From: Talpa occidentalis
Lineage: Eukaryota; Chordata; Mammalia; Eulipotyphla; Talpidae
Reading direction: 5' to 3'
Assembly: GCF_014898055.3 (NCBI RefSeq)
Contig: NW_023605194.1
Location: forward strand, 56,769,361-56,833,360
Length of the DNA: 64,000 bases
Both the position numbers and the translations under genes were made by a program. Below the pieces are notes generated by a model, which ran no database searches, had not been told where the DNA came from, and worked only from the letters and a program-made list of their open reading frames with translations. Position 1 is the first letter of the stretch. Each line of letters starts with the position of its first letter. Of the stretch, positions 1-11,145 are shown piece by piece.

Positions 1-241
1 ATCCCCAGCCACCAGCGAGGGACCCACATGGTGCAACAGACCTCTCCTGCCACACCTGCTGCTCCACTCAGCATGTACCTTGTAAGTCTGCCTGTTCTGT
101 TCCCAGCTCTGGCTCTGGTGAATTCTCTCTCCCTCCCGCACATCTGACTGTACTCAGTGCTTGTATAAATAAATAAACAAACAAACAAATAAATAAATAA
201 ATAATAAAAATAAATAAATAAAATCTTAAAATAAAATAAAA
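1..241 (+). mobile_element. tRNA-derived SINE, group B, 5' cut by window edge
   Basis: The window opens just after the B box of this copy. The body (ACCTCTCCTGCC, TCTGCCTGTTCTG, GGCTCTGGTGAATTCTCTC) and the end GTGCTTGTATAAATAAATAAA match the other group B copies. The tail is an expanded and mutated run of AAAC/AAAT units to about 241. No target-site duplication can be tested because the left end is missing. Confidence 0.9.
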
Positions 242-354
242 GCTAGAGGGAAGTAATTTTAAGAAATTTAGCTTGGTTATTCTGTGAGCAAAATGTGAGA
301 GGAAATAGCCTACACTGGGATTGACCACACTAAGATAACTTCTGCTCTGTTCTT

Positions 355-636
355 TTTTTTTTTTTTTTTTAAGATTTATTTGTTTATTTATTTATTTATA
401 CAAGTACTGGGTACAGTCAGAAGCACGGGAGGGTAAAAGAATTCACCAGAGCCAGAGCAGGGAGCAGAACAGGCAGACTGACGAAGTACACTGGTGAGGG
501 GAGCAGCGGACGTGGCAGGAGATGTCTGCACGCTATGTGGGACCCTCGCTGGTGGCTGGGGATTGAACTGGCGTAGCAGAGGCTTGCAGGCAGCTTCACA
601 GCCCAGCACTCAACCACTGCACCACCGGGAAGGCCC
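355..636 (-). mobile_element. tRNA-derived SINE, group B, full length
   Basis: Read on the minus strand, the element starts GGGCCTTCCCGGTGGTGCAG, has a tRNA-like head with a B box (GGTTGAAC-type, mutated) and ends in the TATAAATAAATAAA tail plus poly(A), seen here as poly(T) at 355-371. The 13-bp direct repeat CTGCTCTGTTCTT at 342-354 and 637-649 is a perfect target-site duplication and fixes both ends. Confidence 0.95.
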
Positions 637-1218
637 CTGCTCTGTTCTTATACAGCATGAACTTGATACCCAAAGAAACTTATTATGTTATCCATTACCA
701 TATTTTCCCTTTTAAAACACAAATGGGAATATATGTTAGTGATATGTTTATATTGAAATAAAAATGACATTCACTTAAAGTCAGTCTTTAACAATCTACA
801 GAATGCGATGTTCTCTGATGCTTTTCTGTGCAAAAGTAGTAAAACAAAAGTCTTTCCTTGAAATTTAAGCTAGTTTATTTTTTCACTAAATTAGATAGTG
901 CCTTCACTATACTATGTAATTTTATTATAGATTTTTAGATAAATTACACCAAATGTTATTTAAGATTGTATTCAAATTTCCCCCAATCCAAACTATTCAG
1001 TATCTTAATCTGTTGCCATTCTACTCACAACCAATCCCATATCCCTACCCTGATCATTTCCACCCTTATACTAAAGAGAAGAGAGAGGGAGTTGAGGAGA
1101 GACTAAATGGGGTAATGTGATAGTGGAGTGACAGTGGAGCTTTGAGTGAGTGAAGCATGTATACATATCAAGGTATGATATATATTATATTGTCATGTAA
1201 ATGAATGACAAATTAATA
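637..1218. other. AT-rich unique DNA, no feature seen
   Basis: No repeat family, conserved coding frame or RNA gene is recognisable. A short purine-rich stretch lies at 1075-1110. Confidence 0.5.
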
Positions 1219-1231
1219 AGAATTGATTTTA

Positions 1232-1501
1232 TTTATTTATTTTTAAGGATTTATTTATTTATTTATACAAGCACTGGGTCAGTCAGAAGCACGGGAGTGT
1301 GAGAGAATTCACCAGAGTCAAAGCAGGAAGCAGAACAGGCAGACTGACTGAAATACACTGCTGATGGGAGCAGTGGGCTGCAGGAGATGTCTGCGCGCCA
1401 TGCGGGACTCTCGCCAGTGGCCAGGGATCTAACCGGAGCTGCAGAGGCTGCGGGCAGCTTCGCAGCCCAGCACTGAACCGCTGTGCCACCAGGGGAGGCC
1501 C
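1232..1501 (-). mobile_element. tRNA-derived SINE, group B
   Basis: Minus-strand copy with the GTCAGTCTGCCTGTTCTG group B body. It is flanked by the 13-bp duplication AGAATTGATTTTA (1219-1231 and 1503-1515). The A-rich tail appears as TTTATTTATTTTTAAGGATTTATT near 1232-1265. Confidence 0.95.
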
Positions 1502-1780
1502 GAGAATTGATTTTAAATTGTCACGTTTAGCATTATATATAATTTACTTGTCTTACGTTTATAGTGTATTATTTTCTCTGTAGTGCCAGAATACAAAATT
1601 TGAAAAAAATATACCAATATATTCCAGATGCCTAAAAAGTTTCCATTTGTACTCTATAGAGTGATCAATAAGTACATATTAAAATAAAAATAATTTCCTA
1701 CAATAAGTAGGAAAACCTTAGCATATCTTAAGAGATGCTGAAATTCATTTTCAGAATATACATTTCAAGAATGTTTTCTT

Positions 1781-2100
1781 TTTTTTTTTTTTTTTTTTTT
1801 TTAGAGGCATGTTTTTTTCTTTATTTATTTGTTTGCTTGTTTGTTTTGTTTATACATGCACTGGGTACAGTCAGAAGCGTGGGAGGGTGAGAGAATTCAC
1901 CAGAGCCAGAGCGGGGAGCAGAGCAGGCAGAAGGACCGAAGTACACTGCTGAGGGGAGCAGCGGGCGGCAGGAGAGGTCTGCGCACCATGTGGGACCCTC
2001 CTCCGGTGGCCGGGGAGCAGCCGGGGATTGAACCGGCGCTGCAGAGGCCGCGGGCAGCTTCGCAACCCAGCGCTCTACCGCTGCGCCACCTGGGAGGCCC
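1781..2100 (-). mobile_element. tRNA-derived SINE, group A, with extended 3' tail
   Basis: Minus-strand group A copy: the CTGCTCCCCGG insert follows the B box and CGGTCCTTCTGCC is present. A perfect 16-bp target-site duplication TCAAGAATGTTTTCTT lies at 1765-1780 and 2101-2116. The 3' end is unusual. After TGCATGTATAAACAAAAC and a run of AAAC/AAAT units, a non-SINE word ACATGCCTCTA precedes the poly(A). The same extension occurs in the copy at 47274-47591 and in no other copy here. Confidence 0.95.
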
Positions 2101-2116
2101 TCAAGAATGTTTTCTT

Positions 2117-2555
2117 TAATAAAATGTTACTAGAACATGAATATATATTAAATGTTCTTCAATCATGAACTAAAAGTAAAGCAATTCTGGTGATAGATTT
2201 ATAAACTTATAAATCTGTTTTTCCTCACTCTTAGTTGTATTTGAAGAAGATATCACTACTGAATCCCAGATAAACACTTATTTTTATGTTCTTGTGGTGA
2301 ATGATAAAATTGGAAAATATTAAGTTAAAATTTAAATATTTAAAAATGTCTTAATGGGGAAAGATTTCAAAATCAGATCTTTGTATCATCTTAACTTATT
2401 AGGACATAACTTAGATCAACTTTATATTCATCTGAATTAGAAAAATACATATTCTAAGTTCAGCAAGTGAATTATTTACAGTAACTTCATACAGTTGAAT
2501 TTCTTTGCATGTAATACTTTTCCCCCCCTAACTGATAGCAGTTCTTTTTTGATGG
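2117..2555. other. AT-rich unique DNA
   Basis: No recognisable element. Composition is strongly A+T. Confidence 0.45.
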
Positions 2556-2690
2556 GTTCTAATTTTAGTCCTGTTATAAATGTGCTGTGTGACCTTAAAT
2601 AGGACATTGTCTTTCAGGGCATTATTTTATATCCCTCAAAATGTGGAATGCAATCTCTTTGACCTCCAAATTTCTTTCCTCTCCTGTGAC
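2555..2690 (+). repeat. MIR-like ancient SINE remnant
   Basis: GTGCTGTGTGACCTTAAATAGGACA followed by degraded counterparts of the MIR 'cctcagtttcctc' segment is the typical MIR core order. It is highly diverged and shows no target-site duplication. The assignment comes from memory of the family core, so a profile search is needed. Confidence 0.45.
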
Positions 2691-3705
2691 TATGTGCCTG
2701 TGACTCTGCTTATCCCACCATAGTTAATTTTGCATTTAAATTAAATTTTTATATTAATAGATATATCTGGATCCTTTTGTAATTTGTCATTACAGTATTT
2801 AAAAACAAAACTGAATACATTACATTAAAATTAGTTTTAAAATTAGAATCTCTAATATTATAAATATATATATACTTAATACCATATATGCATTATATTA
2901 GTATGGTATATAATGCAAATTATACTACATTATATATGATATAAAATGTTACATTTATGAATATATATTTTATAAATTAAAGTCAGAAAATGTTTCTGTC
3001 ATGTTTTCTTTGGGAGTATAATTTGAAAAGGAAAATACTGTTATTTATCTGAACCTGCCTTATTCTAAAAACTAAATTTAGGTGTTTACTGCCAATATCT
3101 CATTTACATTGGGCGAGAGTTGCCAAAAATCTCGGCAAGTTAAAAGACAATGTATTTTTAATAACACCTTATGTAAGTGAGTTATCATGCCCCCAAATTT
3201 AACTTTAGTATCTATCTTAAAGCCAACATCTGACTTTATCAAGATATGAAATATAATGCTAAACAAATTATTGCTATATCAGTTATTTTTCTTAAAAGTT
3301 TATTATGATTTCTTTAAAAATCAATAAATTGCAATGTGAAATATACTATACTTGCATTTCTGAAGAAATTAATAAAATTAATTTAATTAATTAAATTAAA
3401 ATTAATATTAAAATTAATGTATTATATGTCTATATAAAGAAGTAACATTCTTGTGATTTTTTTTATTACTCAGGTGTGATCACTGTATATTTAATATATA
3501 ATTTAGTTACAGATATTGCTCCATTTTTGTTAAAATACCTCACTAATTAATTCTAATCACCATATTTTTATGTATTATATCCACATTTCCTATGAAATTT
3601 TGGAATTAACTTCCCAAATCGCTCAGTATCTGAACCTAAATACACTAGAGTTTTGTCACCACAAAATTTAATCAGAACTGACAAGTTTTGATGTCACAGA
3701 CACAT
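2691..3705. other. AT-rich DNA with short palindromic AT tracts
   Basis: No gene-like content. Alternating TATA/ATAT stretches with local dyad symmetry lie at 2860-2960, and an AATT/TTAA-rich palindromic patch (core AATTTAATTAATTAAATT) lies at about 3378-3400. Confidence 0.5.
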
Positions 3706-3724
3706 TACATGTGTTTCCAGTTTT

Positions 3725-3983
3725 GTTTTGTTTTTTTTTAATACAAGGACTGGGGTACAGGTCAGAGGTGTGGTGTGGGGCGCGGTGAGAGGATTTACCA
3801 GAGATGGAGTAGGGAACAGAACAGGCAGACCTATGGAAATACACTGCTGAGGGGAGCAGCGGGCACAACAGGAGAGGTCTGCCACACCATGTGGATATCT
3901 CCCGGGGCATCAAACCTGAGCTGCAGAGGCTGTGGATATCTTCACAGCACTGTGCTCAATGTGCTGCACTCCTGGGGAAGCCC
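3725..3983 (-). mobile_element. tRNA-derived SINE, group I (diverged)
   Basis: Minus-strand copy with the group I body (CTCTCCTGTTGTGCCCGCTG) and a short tail. The 19-bp flanking duplication TACATGTGTTTCCAGTTTT / TACATGTGTTTCTAGTTTT (3706-3724, 3984-4002) has one mismatch, consistent with an older insertion than the group A copies. Confidence 0.93.
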
Positions 3984-4002
3984 TACATGTGTTTCTAGTT
4001 TT

Positions 4003-4840
4003 AACAGCATGAGAAAGTATAAAATTCACTTCTGCATGAAACATTATAGGAAATATTTGATAATAACAAAATAATTTCCTTAATTATATGATCTGTTGCT
4101 TAGTTACATAATTAAATCTGTTGCTCAGATTTCAATTTGAAAATAAATTTTACTCATTAATTCTTTTTATTCACAGGAATTTGCAATGTTGAGTTTCTGA
4201 ATCCTATGCACATGACCTACAAATAAGGTAGAGTGTATTTTATTTCACATTAAATTTTACTCTAAAAGTCATATATCAATAAGTTAGTAGCTAAGAGTTG
4301 TATCATCTATGTTGATAATGCCTTTGCTGCTTTTCTTAATATTAGTGGTTGGCAAAAAAGTCAAAATGACTTAATTTCCTGGTCATCCAACAATAACTTG
4401 CTTGCTAAATATACATCACTAGGCAATTCTAATATAGCAATTGATTCCCTGATAGAATTTATGTGAAAACATTTGCTCAAATCACGTAGCCAAAAGGATA
4501 AAACTGGGGGAGGGGAGGGGTGAAGAATTTATCAGTATCAGGAAAAACAAAATCTAAATTCTATGGAGTGATAGTAAGTAACTAAAAAATGCATATTTTT
4601 GAAATACATAGTTCTTTATTCTTAATGTATTATAATTTTGAATAATTAAAATTTAACAATAATCTGAGCCACAGAAACATGACTGATGAGAAATTGAATG
4701 TATGTGTTTTCTGAGACTATAAATTAGTGACAGAAATATGGTTTGTTACTTTCTATATTCTGAGGGGGGTGTTTCAAATTTATAATGAAATATATTGACA
4801 AGGAATGCATTTATTTATGGTTCTTCTTCTCTCTGAAGAG
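4003..4840. other. AT-rich unique DNA
   Basis: No repeat or gene recognised, apart from short A and G runs (for example 4506-4522). Confidence 0.45.
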
Positions 4841-4844
4841 ACTC

Positions 4845-5015
4845 TAGTTGTCAGTGAACTTCCACCTGAGGGCTTGTTAAAAGGAAGGAAGGATTGGGGA
4901 GGGCAGAGATGTTCAAATCTGAAAAGCTAATGATGGTTCTTAAGTCCTGCTAGATTAGGGAGTGGGCCTCTGCAATAGTTTATTATAATGTTCACTTGAC
5001 GAGTTTTGAATGCAT
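4845..5015 (+). repeat. possible MER5-type hAT DNA transposon remnant
   Basis: CCACCTGAGGGCTTGTTAAAA resembles the internal MER5 segment (…CACCTGGGAGCTTGTTAGAAA…) of hAT-Charlie non-autonomous elements. Later pieces are weakly compatible. No terminal inverted repeats or 8-bp duplication could be confirmed, so the call is tentative. Confidence 0.35.
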
Positions 5016-7331
5016 ATCTATAATAGGATATAGTAATAAACTTGAAAAGTGAAGGGCAAATAATTTACCTTTATATTCAACTAATTTGTTCAAAAATATC
5101 CTTTGGCATTTATACATAATTTCCTATTCATCACTGATGTCACCTAAATTTGAAAAAAAAAAAAAAGTAAAATAATAGGTGGGATTAAAAAAAAATCCTG
5201 GATATATCCAACTTGCCTTTTCTGGTGAAATATACTTCAAAATAATAAGAACTACTTATCATTTAATAACAAAAATGATTTAATAACAAAAATAAAAAAA
5301 ATCTTGCAATTAATCCTAATTTAGCAAAAATAAACATTTGCAGTGGAAATATATTTCCTTAAGTTTCCCCTATGTTGACATAATACTGTTAAATCTTTCA
5401 AGTAATTTCACTAGTCTTTGATGAAGTACAGCCAGTAACGCAAAGTGGCAAAATGCTTGTATCTAAGTTTTTATTCAGAGAATAGTAATTATAATAGTAC
5501 AGTAGTGGTAAAAGAATTGACTCAAATATTGAGCATGTCCCTCGTCTTTGAGGTATTTGAGTGTGCAAGTCAAGCTTACCCAGACAGTCACCTCAAAAAT
5601 TGCTATGATTTAAAAGTCTTTTTCCTGTATTTGGGCCAGTCATCCCACTACCTGAAAGGCAATGGGGCATGAATAACCTGTGTAAGTATAATAGTTTAGG
5701 TAATACATCTAGGATTTTTTTTAATAAATAGACTTTTATTATTGAACTTTAGAAGAAGGAAAGGGATATTACGAATATCCACAACCCAAGATATCAATAT
5801 GTGCTATTGCCCTATGCTTACCAGGATAAAAAATTATGACTCATTGTTCTTATTATTGCTGTTTATTCAAAGGTGCTCTCTTTGTATGTCTGTTTTTATG
5901 TATGTCTCATATGTAAAAGACAAAGCATTGCACATCATGCTTTCTTATATGAATTTTTAAATCTTGATCCTGCTGTCAGAGTGATGAATATGTATAAATA
6001 GGCGTATAGCAGAAGAATTTTTGAAACTGATGGAGTTCAGAAAATCTTTACTATGTTTAGTAGCAGATAAATGAAAAGGAAATGTGTTTGTAACATTTGG
6101 TATTCAGTTATTTCATTCGGTGCTTGTAAGATAGGCTTATAGAGATTTCTAGAATATTTCATATTCTCTACTTGTTATGTTCAAACCCAAAAGGAGGTTA
6201 ACAATGCAGAATGTTTGTTAACAAAGCAGACTGTTTTGGCTAATTGCATCTATCTCATTTTTGTAGTGCTTCATTATAAACAGCCTTCCATCATTCAGGT
6301 GTTCATATTTTATTTCTTTATGAACCTTGGTTTCTGTTTAATCATTGAGATAACTTGATTTTCAACACAAATAAAAATCACCTTCATCTCATGTGAGTTA
6401 TAAGTTGTGATAAAGATATTCAATACCATATATTTGACCTTCAGAATGTTTTCACTGTGAAGTTACACTTGTATATTAATCGAAGATACCACTTGATTCT
6501 GTGTCTCCTTTTTCCTATGATAAATCTTCCCTTAAGTCTGCCTAGTCTGAATTACCTTTGCTTTGAATTATTTTGTTTATAAGGCAAATTTTATTTTACT
6601 CTATACCCACACTGTCCCAGGTTTAGATATATGACAGATAAAATCTTGCACCTATAAATTTTGCCTACTCATTATAAACTTGCCCTTTTCATGTATATTC
6701 TATAAATAACCATACAACATAAGATTTTCCCTCTAATTACATTAAATGGCATATAAATTTATTAATGCACATTATTGCCTATATGTATTACTTTGTATTA
6801 AATACTTTACATTGTATTAAATGCTAGCTATACGGTAAGTTTTTGGTAGGATTGGCCATTTTTCAAGAGTAGAGAGATGAAACAGAAATGTTCCTGAATC
6901 AAAGTAATCAAAATACCATACGGTATGCATATGTTTTATAAAAGTAGGTTTTGTTTTGTACTTTTTATTACAAAAGTTGTTGCTAAGAAATTAATTCACA
7001 AGTTACTAAAGGGAATGTCCACTTATAAGAAGCAGGCAAAAAGGCTCTTCTATATGCTTCTTTGCAGTGATAAGACATTCAAGGCTATAGTAGAAGAAAT
7101 GTTTCATACGTCACAACAAAATAACATCTAAAATTTTTAAATTGGTTTTCCTTTCCACATACTTACGTTCTTACATTCTAAGCATCTGTCAAGAACAAAT
7201 TTAATTTGACTGCTTGCTTATAGCTGCATCTATATTCAGAATTGGGTAACACTTTTACCTGTCAAATATCAAATATTATATCTTATATAAGCAAAGAAAA
7301 TTTTATACTTTATTTTGTAAAGCAATGAATA
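5016..7331. other. AT-rich unique DNA
   Basis: No repeat family, exon or RNA gene identified. The short frames here (for example 5445-5672 and 6925-7131) have no recognisable protein similarity and no codon signal above what AT-rich DNA gives. Confidence 0.45.
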
Positions 7332-7489
7332 TTTACCTAATTCCTTCTTACCATTGTTAATTTGGGGTTATAAACTGTATTGTATTCATTTTTTCTAAAA
7401 ATTAATGTATTTTACCTAATTCCTTCTTACCATTGTTAATTTGGGGTTATAAACTGTATTGTATTCATTTTTTCTAAAAATTAATGTAT
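7332..7489. repeat. perfect 79-bp tandem duplication
   Basis: Unit 1 is 7332-7410 and unit 2 is 7411-7489. By eye they are identical over all 79 bases. The unit begins TTTACCTAATTCC and ends ATTAATGTAT. A short TTTA/TATTT microhomology at the borders suggests replication slippage or end-joining duplication of unique sequence. Confidence 0.95.
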
Positions 7490-8430
7490 TTATATAAATA
7501 AACTTTTTCATCAAAATAAACACAAATATACTCAATAATCAAGGGGCAATAATTGTGTTAACAGAGAATTTATTTAATCAGTAAATCATCAGTGAGAATA
7601 TTGGGATAGAATTAGGGCTAGATATATCCCACACATATGTACAGATTAGCTAGCTTGTTAAAACTAGAGAACTTAACAGAATGTCTGACAATTATTAGTA
7701 AGTACTTAATAAATAGTATATTAGATTGACAATCACAGAAACATTAATTGTTAAAATTTTCACTTGATCAAGGTATTATGATACATATTTTCTAATTACT
7801 TTTAAATTCTTGATTATTATCTTCCTTGACTTTCATATGAGTTATTTGGAAAAGATGACTTTTCATTTATTTTCTGGGTCTTGTGTATTTCAAAATAAAT
7901 GCAAGGCTTTCTACTATGGGTATAACAATCTATTTGTGGAAATAGCATTTTTAAGTTGAAGTGTTTTCCCTTTTAAGTTGTCTGTATGTTTGTTGTCTAA
8001 TATATTCTAGTGTTTAATGATCTTGACAGTTTAGGAACTAATCTAATTCTTATATCTTTGGGTGTTTTTCCCTGTTAAACTTTTATCTATCTTGTCATTA
8101 ACATTTAAAAATACCAGGAGGATGTGTTTCCTATAACACTTCTCATTAGTTTGTCTGGAAACTTAGTTTTGAAAATGTGATCTTCCTTAAATGAGGAAAA
8201 TTTTCTTTTGTAATTATTTTTCCATGTCTTATATCCTGCTCCTTTCTCCTTTATTTTCTCTAATTTGAAGATTGGATATTCAATGTCATTGTTTTTTTCT
8301 TTATCTATTGGTTTATTCTCTACCATTTTGATTTGAATTTTGGAAATTTTACTTCATTATCTTCTACTTATGCAGATGATCGTGTGCCTTCTTCCAACTG
8401 TTCTGCATTGCTTATTATTTTTAATAATAT
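7490..8430. other. AT-rich DNA, possibly very old L1-like debris
   Basis: Segments at 7990-8400 have the T-rich, low-C look of antisense L1 sequence and lead directly into the L1 3' UTR fragment at 8432, but I could not match them to a specific L1 region. Confidence 0.3.
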
Positions 8431-8431
8431 T

Positions 8432-8665
8432 ATTTTTATATATTTTTACATTTTTCTTCATTTTTTGTACAATATATGCTTTCTCATCTCAGTTATAGTC
8501 CCCGTGAAATTCCCACCACCAATTCACCTGTGTACCATCACCATAGTCCCTTGTGCTCTTCCCATCCATTTTAATCCTACTCCCTTCTCCCCCTCCTGCA
8601 AAATATCTCTGATTTATAGTTGCTTGTTGATTTTGATTTTTACTTTATTATAATAACTTTTTTAA
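8432..8665 (-). mobile_element. L1 3' UTR fragment, 5'-truncated, antisense
   Basis: TTTGTACAATATATGC, AGTTATAGTCCCCGTGAAATTC and ACCATCACCATAGTCCC match, in the same order, the antisense L1 3' UTRs at 31861-31999 and 52050-52215 in this window. On the minus strand the sequence runs from just past ORF2 to the 3' end. Only about 230 bp is present, a typical 5' truncation. Confidence 0.8.
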
Positions 8666-8927
8666 TAACTTATAATTTAATGAGTTTGTTTTAACTTCAC
8701 TATTCCTCATGAATCAAATTACTCTTTTAGCTGGTTCACATGATTTTATTGACAAAATTAAGCTGTGCATCTACAAAGAAAACTGAATTTCTTTTTCTTA
8801 TCTGTAACTAACCTGACCTGCACCTCAAATCTCTATGTTCATGTTAGAGGAAAGAAAAAAAAATGCAAATGTAATTAGCCAAACTGTGCATTGTCCAATC
8901 CCTCTTGGATACAAAAATGCTCAGTGT

Positions 8928-9226
8928 GTGGTTTTTTTTTTTTTTTTTTGTTAGTCTGGTTTTTTTTTAAAAGTTTTATTTATTTATTTATACAAGCACT
9001 GGGTACAGTCAGAAGCGCGGGAGAGTGAGAGAACTCACCAGAGCCAGAGCCGGGAGCAGAGCAGGCAGAAGGACCGAAGTACACTGCTGAGGGGAGCAGT
9101 GGGCAGCAGGAGAGGTCTGTGCGCCATGTGGGACCCTCGCCCAGCGGCTGGGGATTGAACCAGCGCTGCAGAGGCTGCGGGCAGCCTCGCAACCCAGCGC
9201 TCAACCGCTGCGCCACCAGGGAGGCC
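8928..9226 (-). mobile_element. tRNA-derived SINE, A/B mosaic character
   Basis: Minus-strand full-length copy with a perfect 16-bp duplication CAAAAATGCTCAGTGT (8912-8927 and 9227-9242). The head lacks the group A insert and carries the B-like GCTGGGCGAGGGTCCC, while the body has the group A CGGTCCTTCTGCCTGCTCTGC. It is either an evolutionary intermediate between B and A or a recombinant. Confidence 0.95.
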
Positions 9227-9329
9227 CAAAAATGCTCAGTGTTTTTGTGATGTCAATTCCTCTTCCCACTTCTCTGTCATATGAAGTATCTGGAATGGTC
9301 TGTTTTTTCTATATACCACATAACAATGA

Positions 9330-9500
9330 AATACAATGGTATCTGTGTTTCTCTGTCTATTTTATTTCACAATTGATCTAAATATGACAAAAATAAACTT
9401 TTGGACTGCAAGATAAATTGATGGTTACCATCAGAGAAAGGGAAAGGGCAGTGGGCAAATCAAAAAATAAGATGTTGTGGTGGGGATACAATTGGATATT
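9330..9500 (+). repeat. probable old L1 3' UTR remnant
   Basis: ACTTTTGGACTGCAAGATAAA then ATGGTTACCATCAGAGAAAGGG followed by purine-rich sequence resembles the 3' UTR of ancient mammalian L1M elements ('…tggttaccagagggga…'). It is short and degraded. Confidence 0.4.
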
Positions 9501-10340
9501 TAGCAGTGAACATAAAAGTATTTCATTATACATTTGTCAATCTGTGTCTATTTTTCTTCTCACAAATACCAAAGACTAGAAAATGGGAAGCAGGTTTTAA
9601 TTCCCCATCTCTGTTAGTCAGTTGTAGAAGCTTTAGTAATATGAAGGGACAAACTAGACGTGAATTACGTAGGTTTAGTCGGTTTTATGCTAAACTGACT
9701 GCAAAGACCACAATATTGTCTACCAAAACTGATAAAGGTTACAGACTCACTCTATTGTGCTGGTTTGTATGTTAGAGGGTAAAATTATTTTTGTTCCTTC
9801 TCACAACATTCCCTCTAAAATAGACACCAAACTTGCCCTCCCATATAAAATGGTATTTTGAAACTGTACATGTTTTCCTCATACACAGTAATCAGTATAA
9901 CTGATTATTCACACTATATTCTCTACAGAAATATCGATTTAATATACTTAAAACCTAATATACGCAGTCTCTCATATCTGTTATTCATATTTATCCGGAT
10001 CATTTTCTATTACCTATATTATTACAGATAATGTATAACAGAGTTTTTAGTCTTTGAGGAGCCCACATTTTCATATTATAATTTAGGTCGACTTTCATTT
10101 ATGGATTTAACAGTCTCTTCTTTGATGCAGGAAAGGAAAGTTTGAGTGTCTTTGTACTATTGGATTTGGTATATCCAAATCATGACTTACTGGTCTCCAC
10201 AATTACTTATTTAAGATTCTCTACAATTCACATCTGTCTGATCTTTATTTTTATATGATTTTTTTTTGCTGTGTGTGTTTATATTTAGGGCAGGGATGAA
10301 TTTTCAATATCATTATCAATATATTATTGATAATAATGAA
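9501..10340. other. AT-rich unique DNA
   Basis: Nothing recognisable. The 89-residue frame at 9506-9775 matches no family I know and lacks coding features. Confidence 0.45.
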
Positions 10341-10344
10341 CTCC

Positions 10345-10490
10345 TTAGTAGGTGGAGTGCTTAAATATATTTTATTAATCTTCCTAGCAACTTGTAAATG
10401 AGGCATTAGTTTTTCTCCTACTAATGAGAGGAAAGTAAACAGAATAATGCATTGATTAGCGGAACCAAAATTGCACAAATGTCTGTCTCA
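10345..10490 (-). repeat. possible MIR remnant
   Basis: GTGCTTAAATATATTTTATTAATC, then CCTAGCAACTTGTAAATGAGG and GAGAGGAAAGTAAACAGA follow the antisense MIR order (counterparts of 'catttaatcctcacaacaac…gaggaaactgaggcacaga'). Heavily diverged. Confidence 0.35.
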
Positions 10491-10739
10491 CATTGAGAAC
10501 CATTTAACCCCAATTCTCACTTGCCGATAATTAACTGTACTAGTAGTAAAAATATGGGGCTTCATAGATTTTGAGTCATTAAGTTTTCAGTGACTCAGGT
10601 CACTGATGCATATTAAATAGAACTTGGTTTCTTTTTATGATATAGTTATATTAATACATATGGCTTAGTGGAAATATCATTTATAACATATTGTGTCAAG
10701 TGTATCATCTGAAACATTTAATGAGATAGATCATTGTCT

Positions 10740-11145
10740 AATCATATTCTCAGAATACGATGAAAAGGATTCAAGTCAAGCCACAGTCTGGAATACATTA
10801 TTTGCAAATCACCTACCTAGTAAAGGACATGTATATAAATATAAAAAGAACTCTCAAAAGTCAGTAGTGAGAAAAACAACCCATAAAATAAAACCAAAAT
10901 ATTTGAACAAATATTTCAGCTAAAAGGATATACAGATAAAACAATAGAACCATGTAAAGAGTGATTAAGAATGAAGAGAAAAGTGGGGAGGAGGGGTTAT
11001 ATACGGACATGAGGAAACCTCTGTTAGTGATGGATATATTAATTATTTTGGTTGTAATCATCCTTTCATGATGTTTACATATGTTAAATTTGTCAAATTA
11101 TATGAAATTTATTATGTCAGTTAAAACTCAGTAAATCTGTTTTTA
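10740..11145 (+). mobile_element. old L1 3' end (ORF2 C-terminal debris plus 3' UTR), sense
   Basis: GGGGTTATATACGGACATGAGG, GTGATGGATATATTAATTATTTTGG and the end AAAACTCAGTAAATCTGTTTTT are the hallmark end of L1M 3' UTRs. Upstream, ATTTGCAAATCAC…AAAGAACTCTCAAAAGTC… resembles the end of the ORF2 thumb/C-terminal region, with a large piece missing between the two. The reading frame is destroyed. Confidence 0.7.

Noticed and set aside
3378..3400. AATT/TTAA palindrome as a regulatory site
   Set aside because: It is low-complexity AT sequence of a kind expected by chance in DNA this AT-rich.
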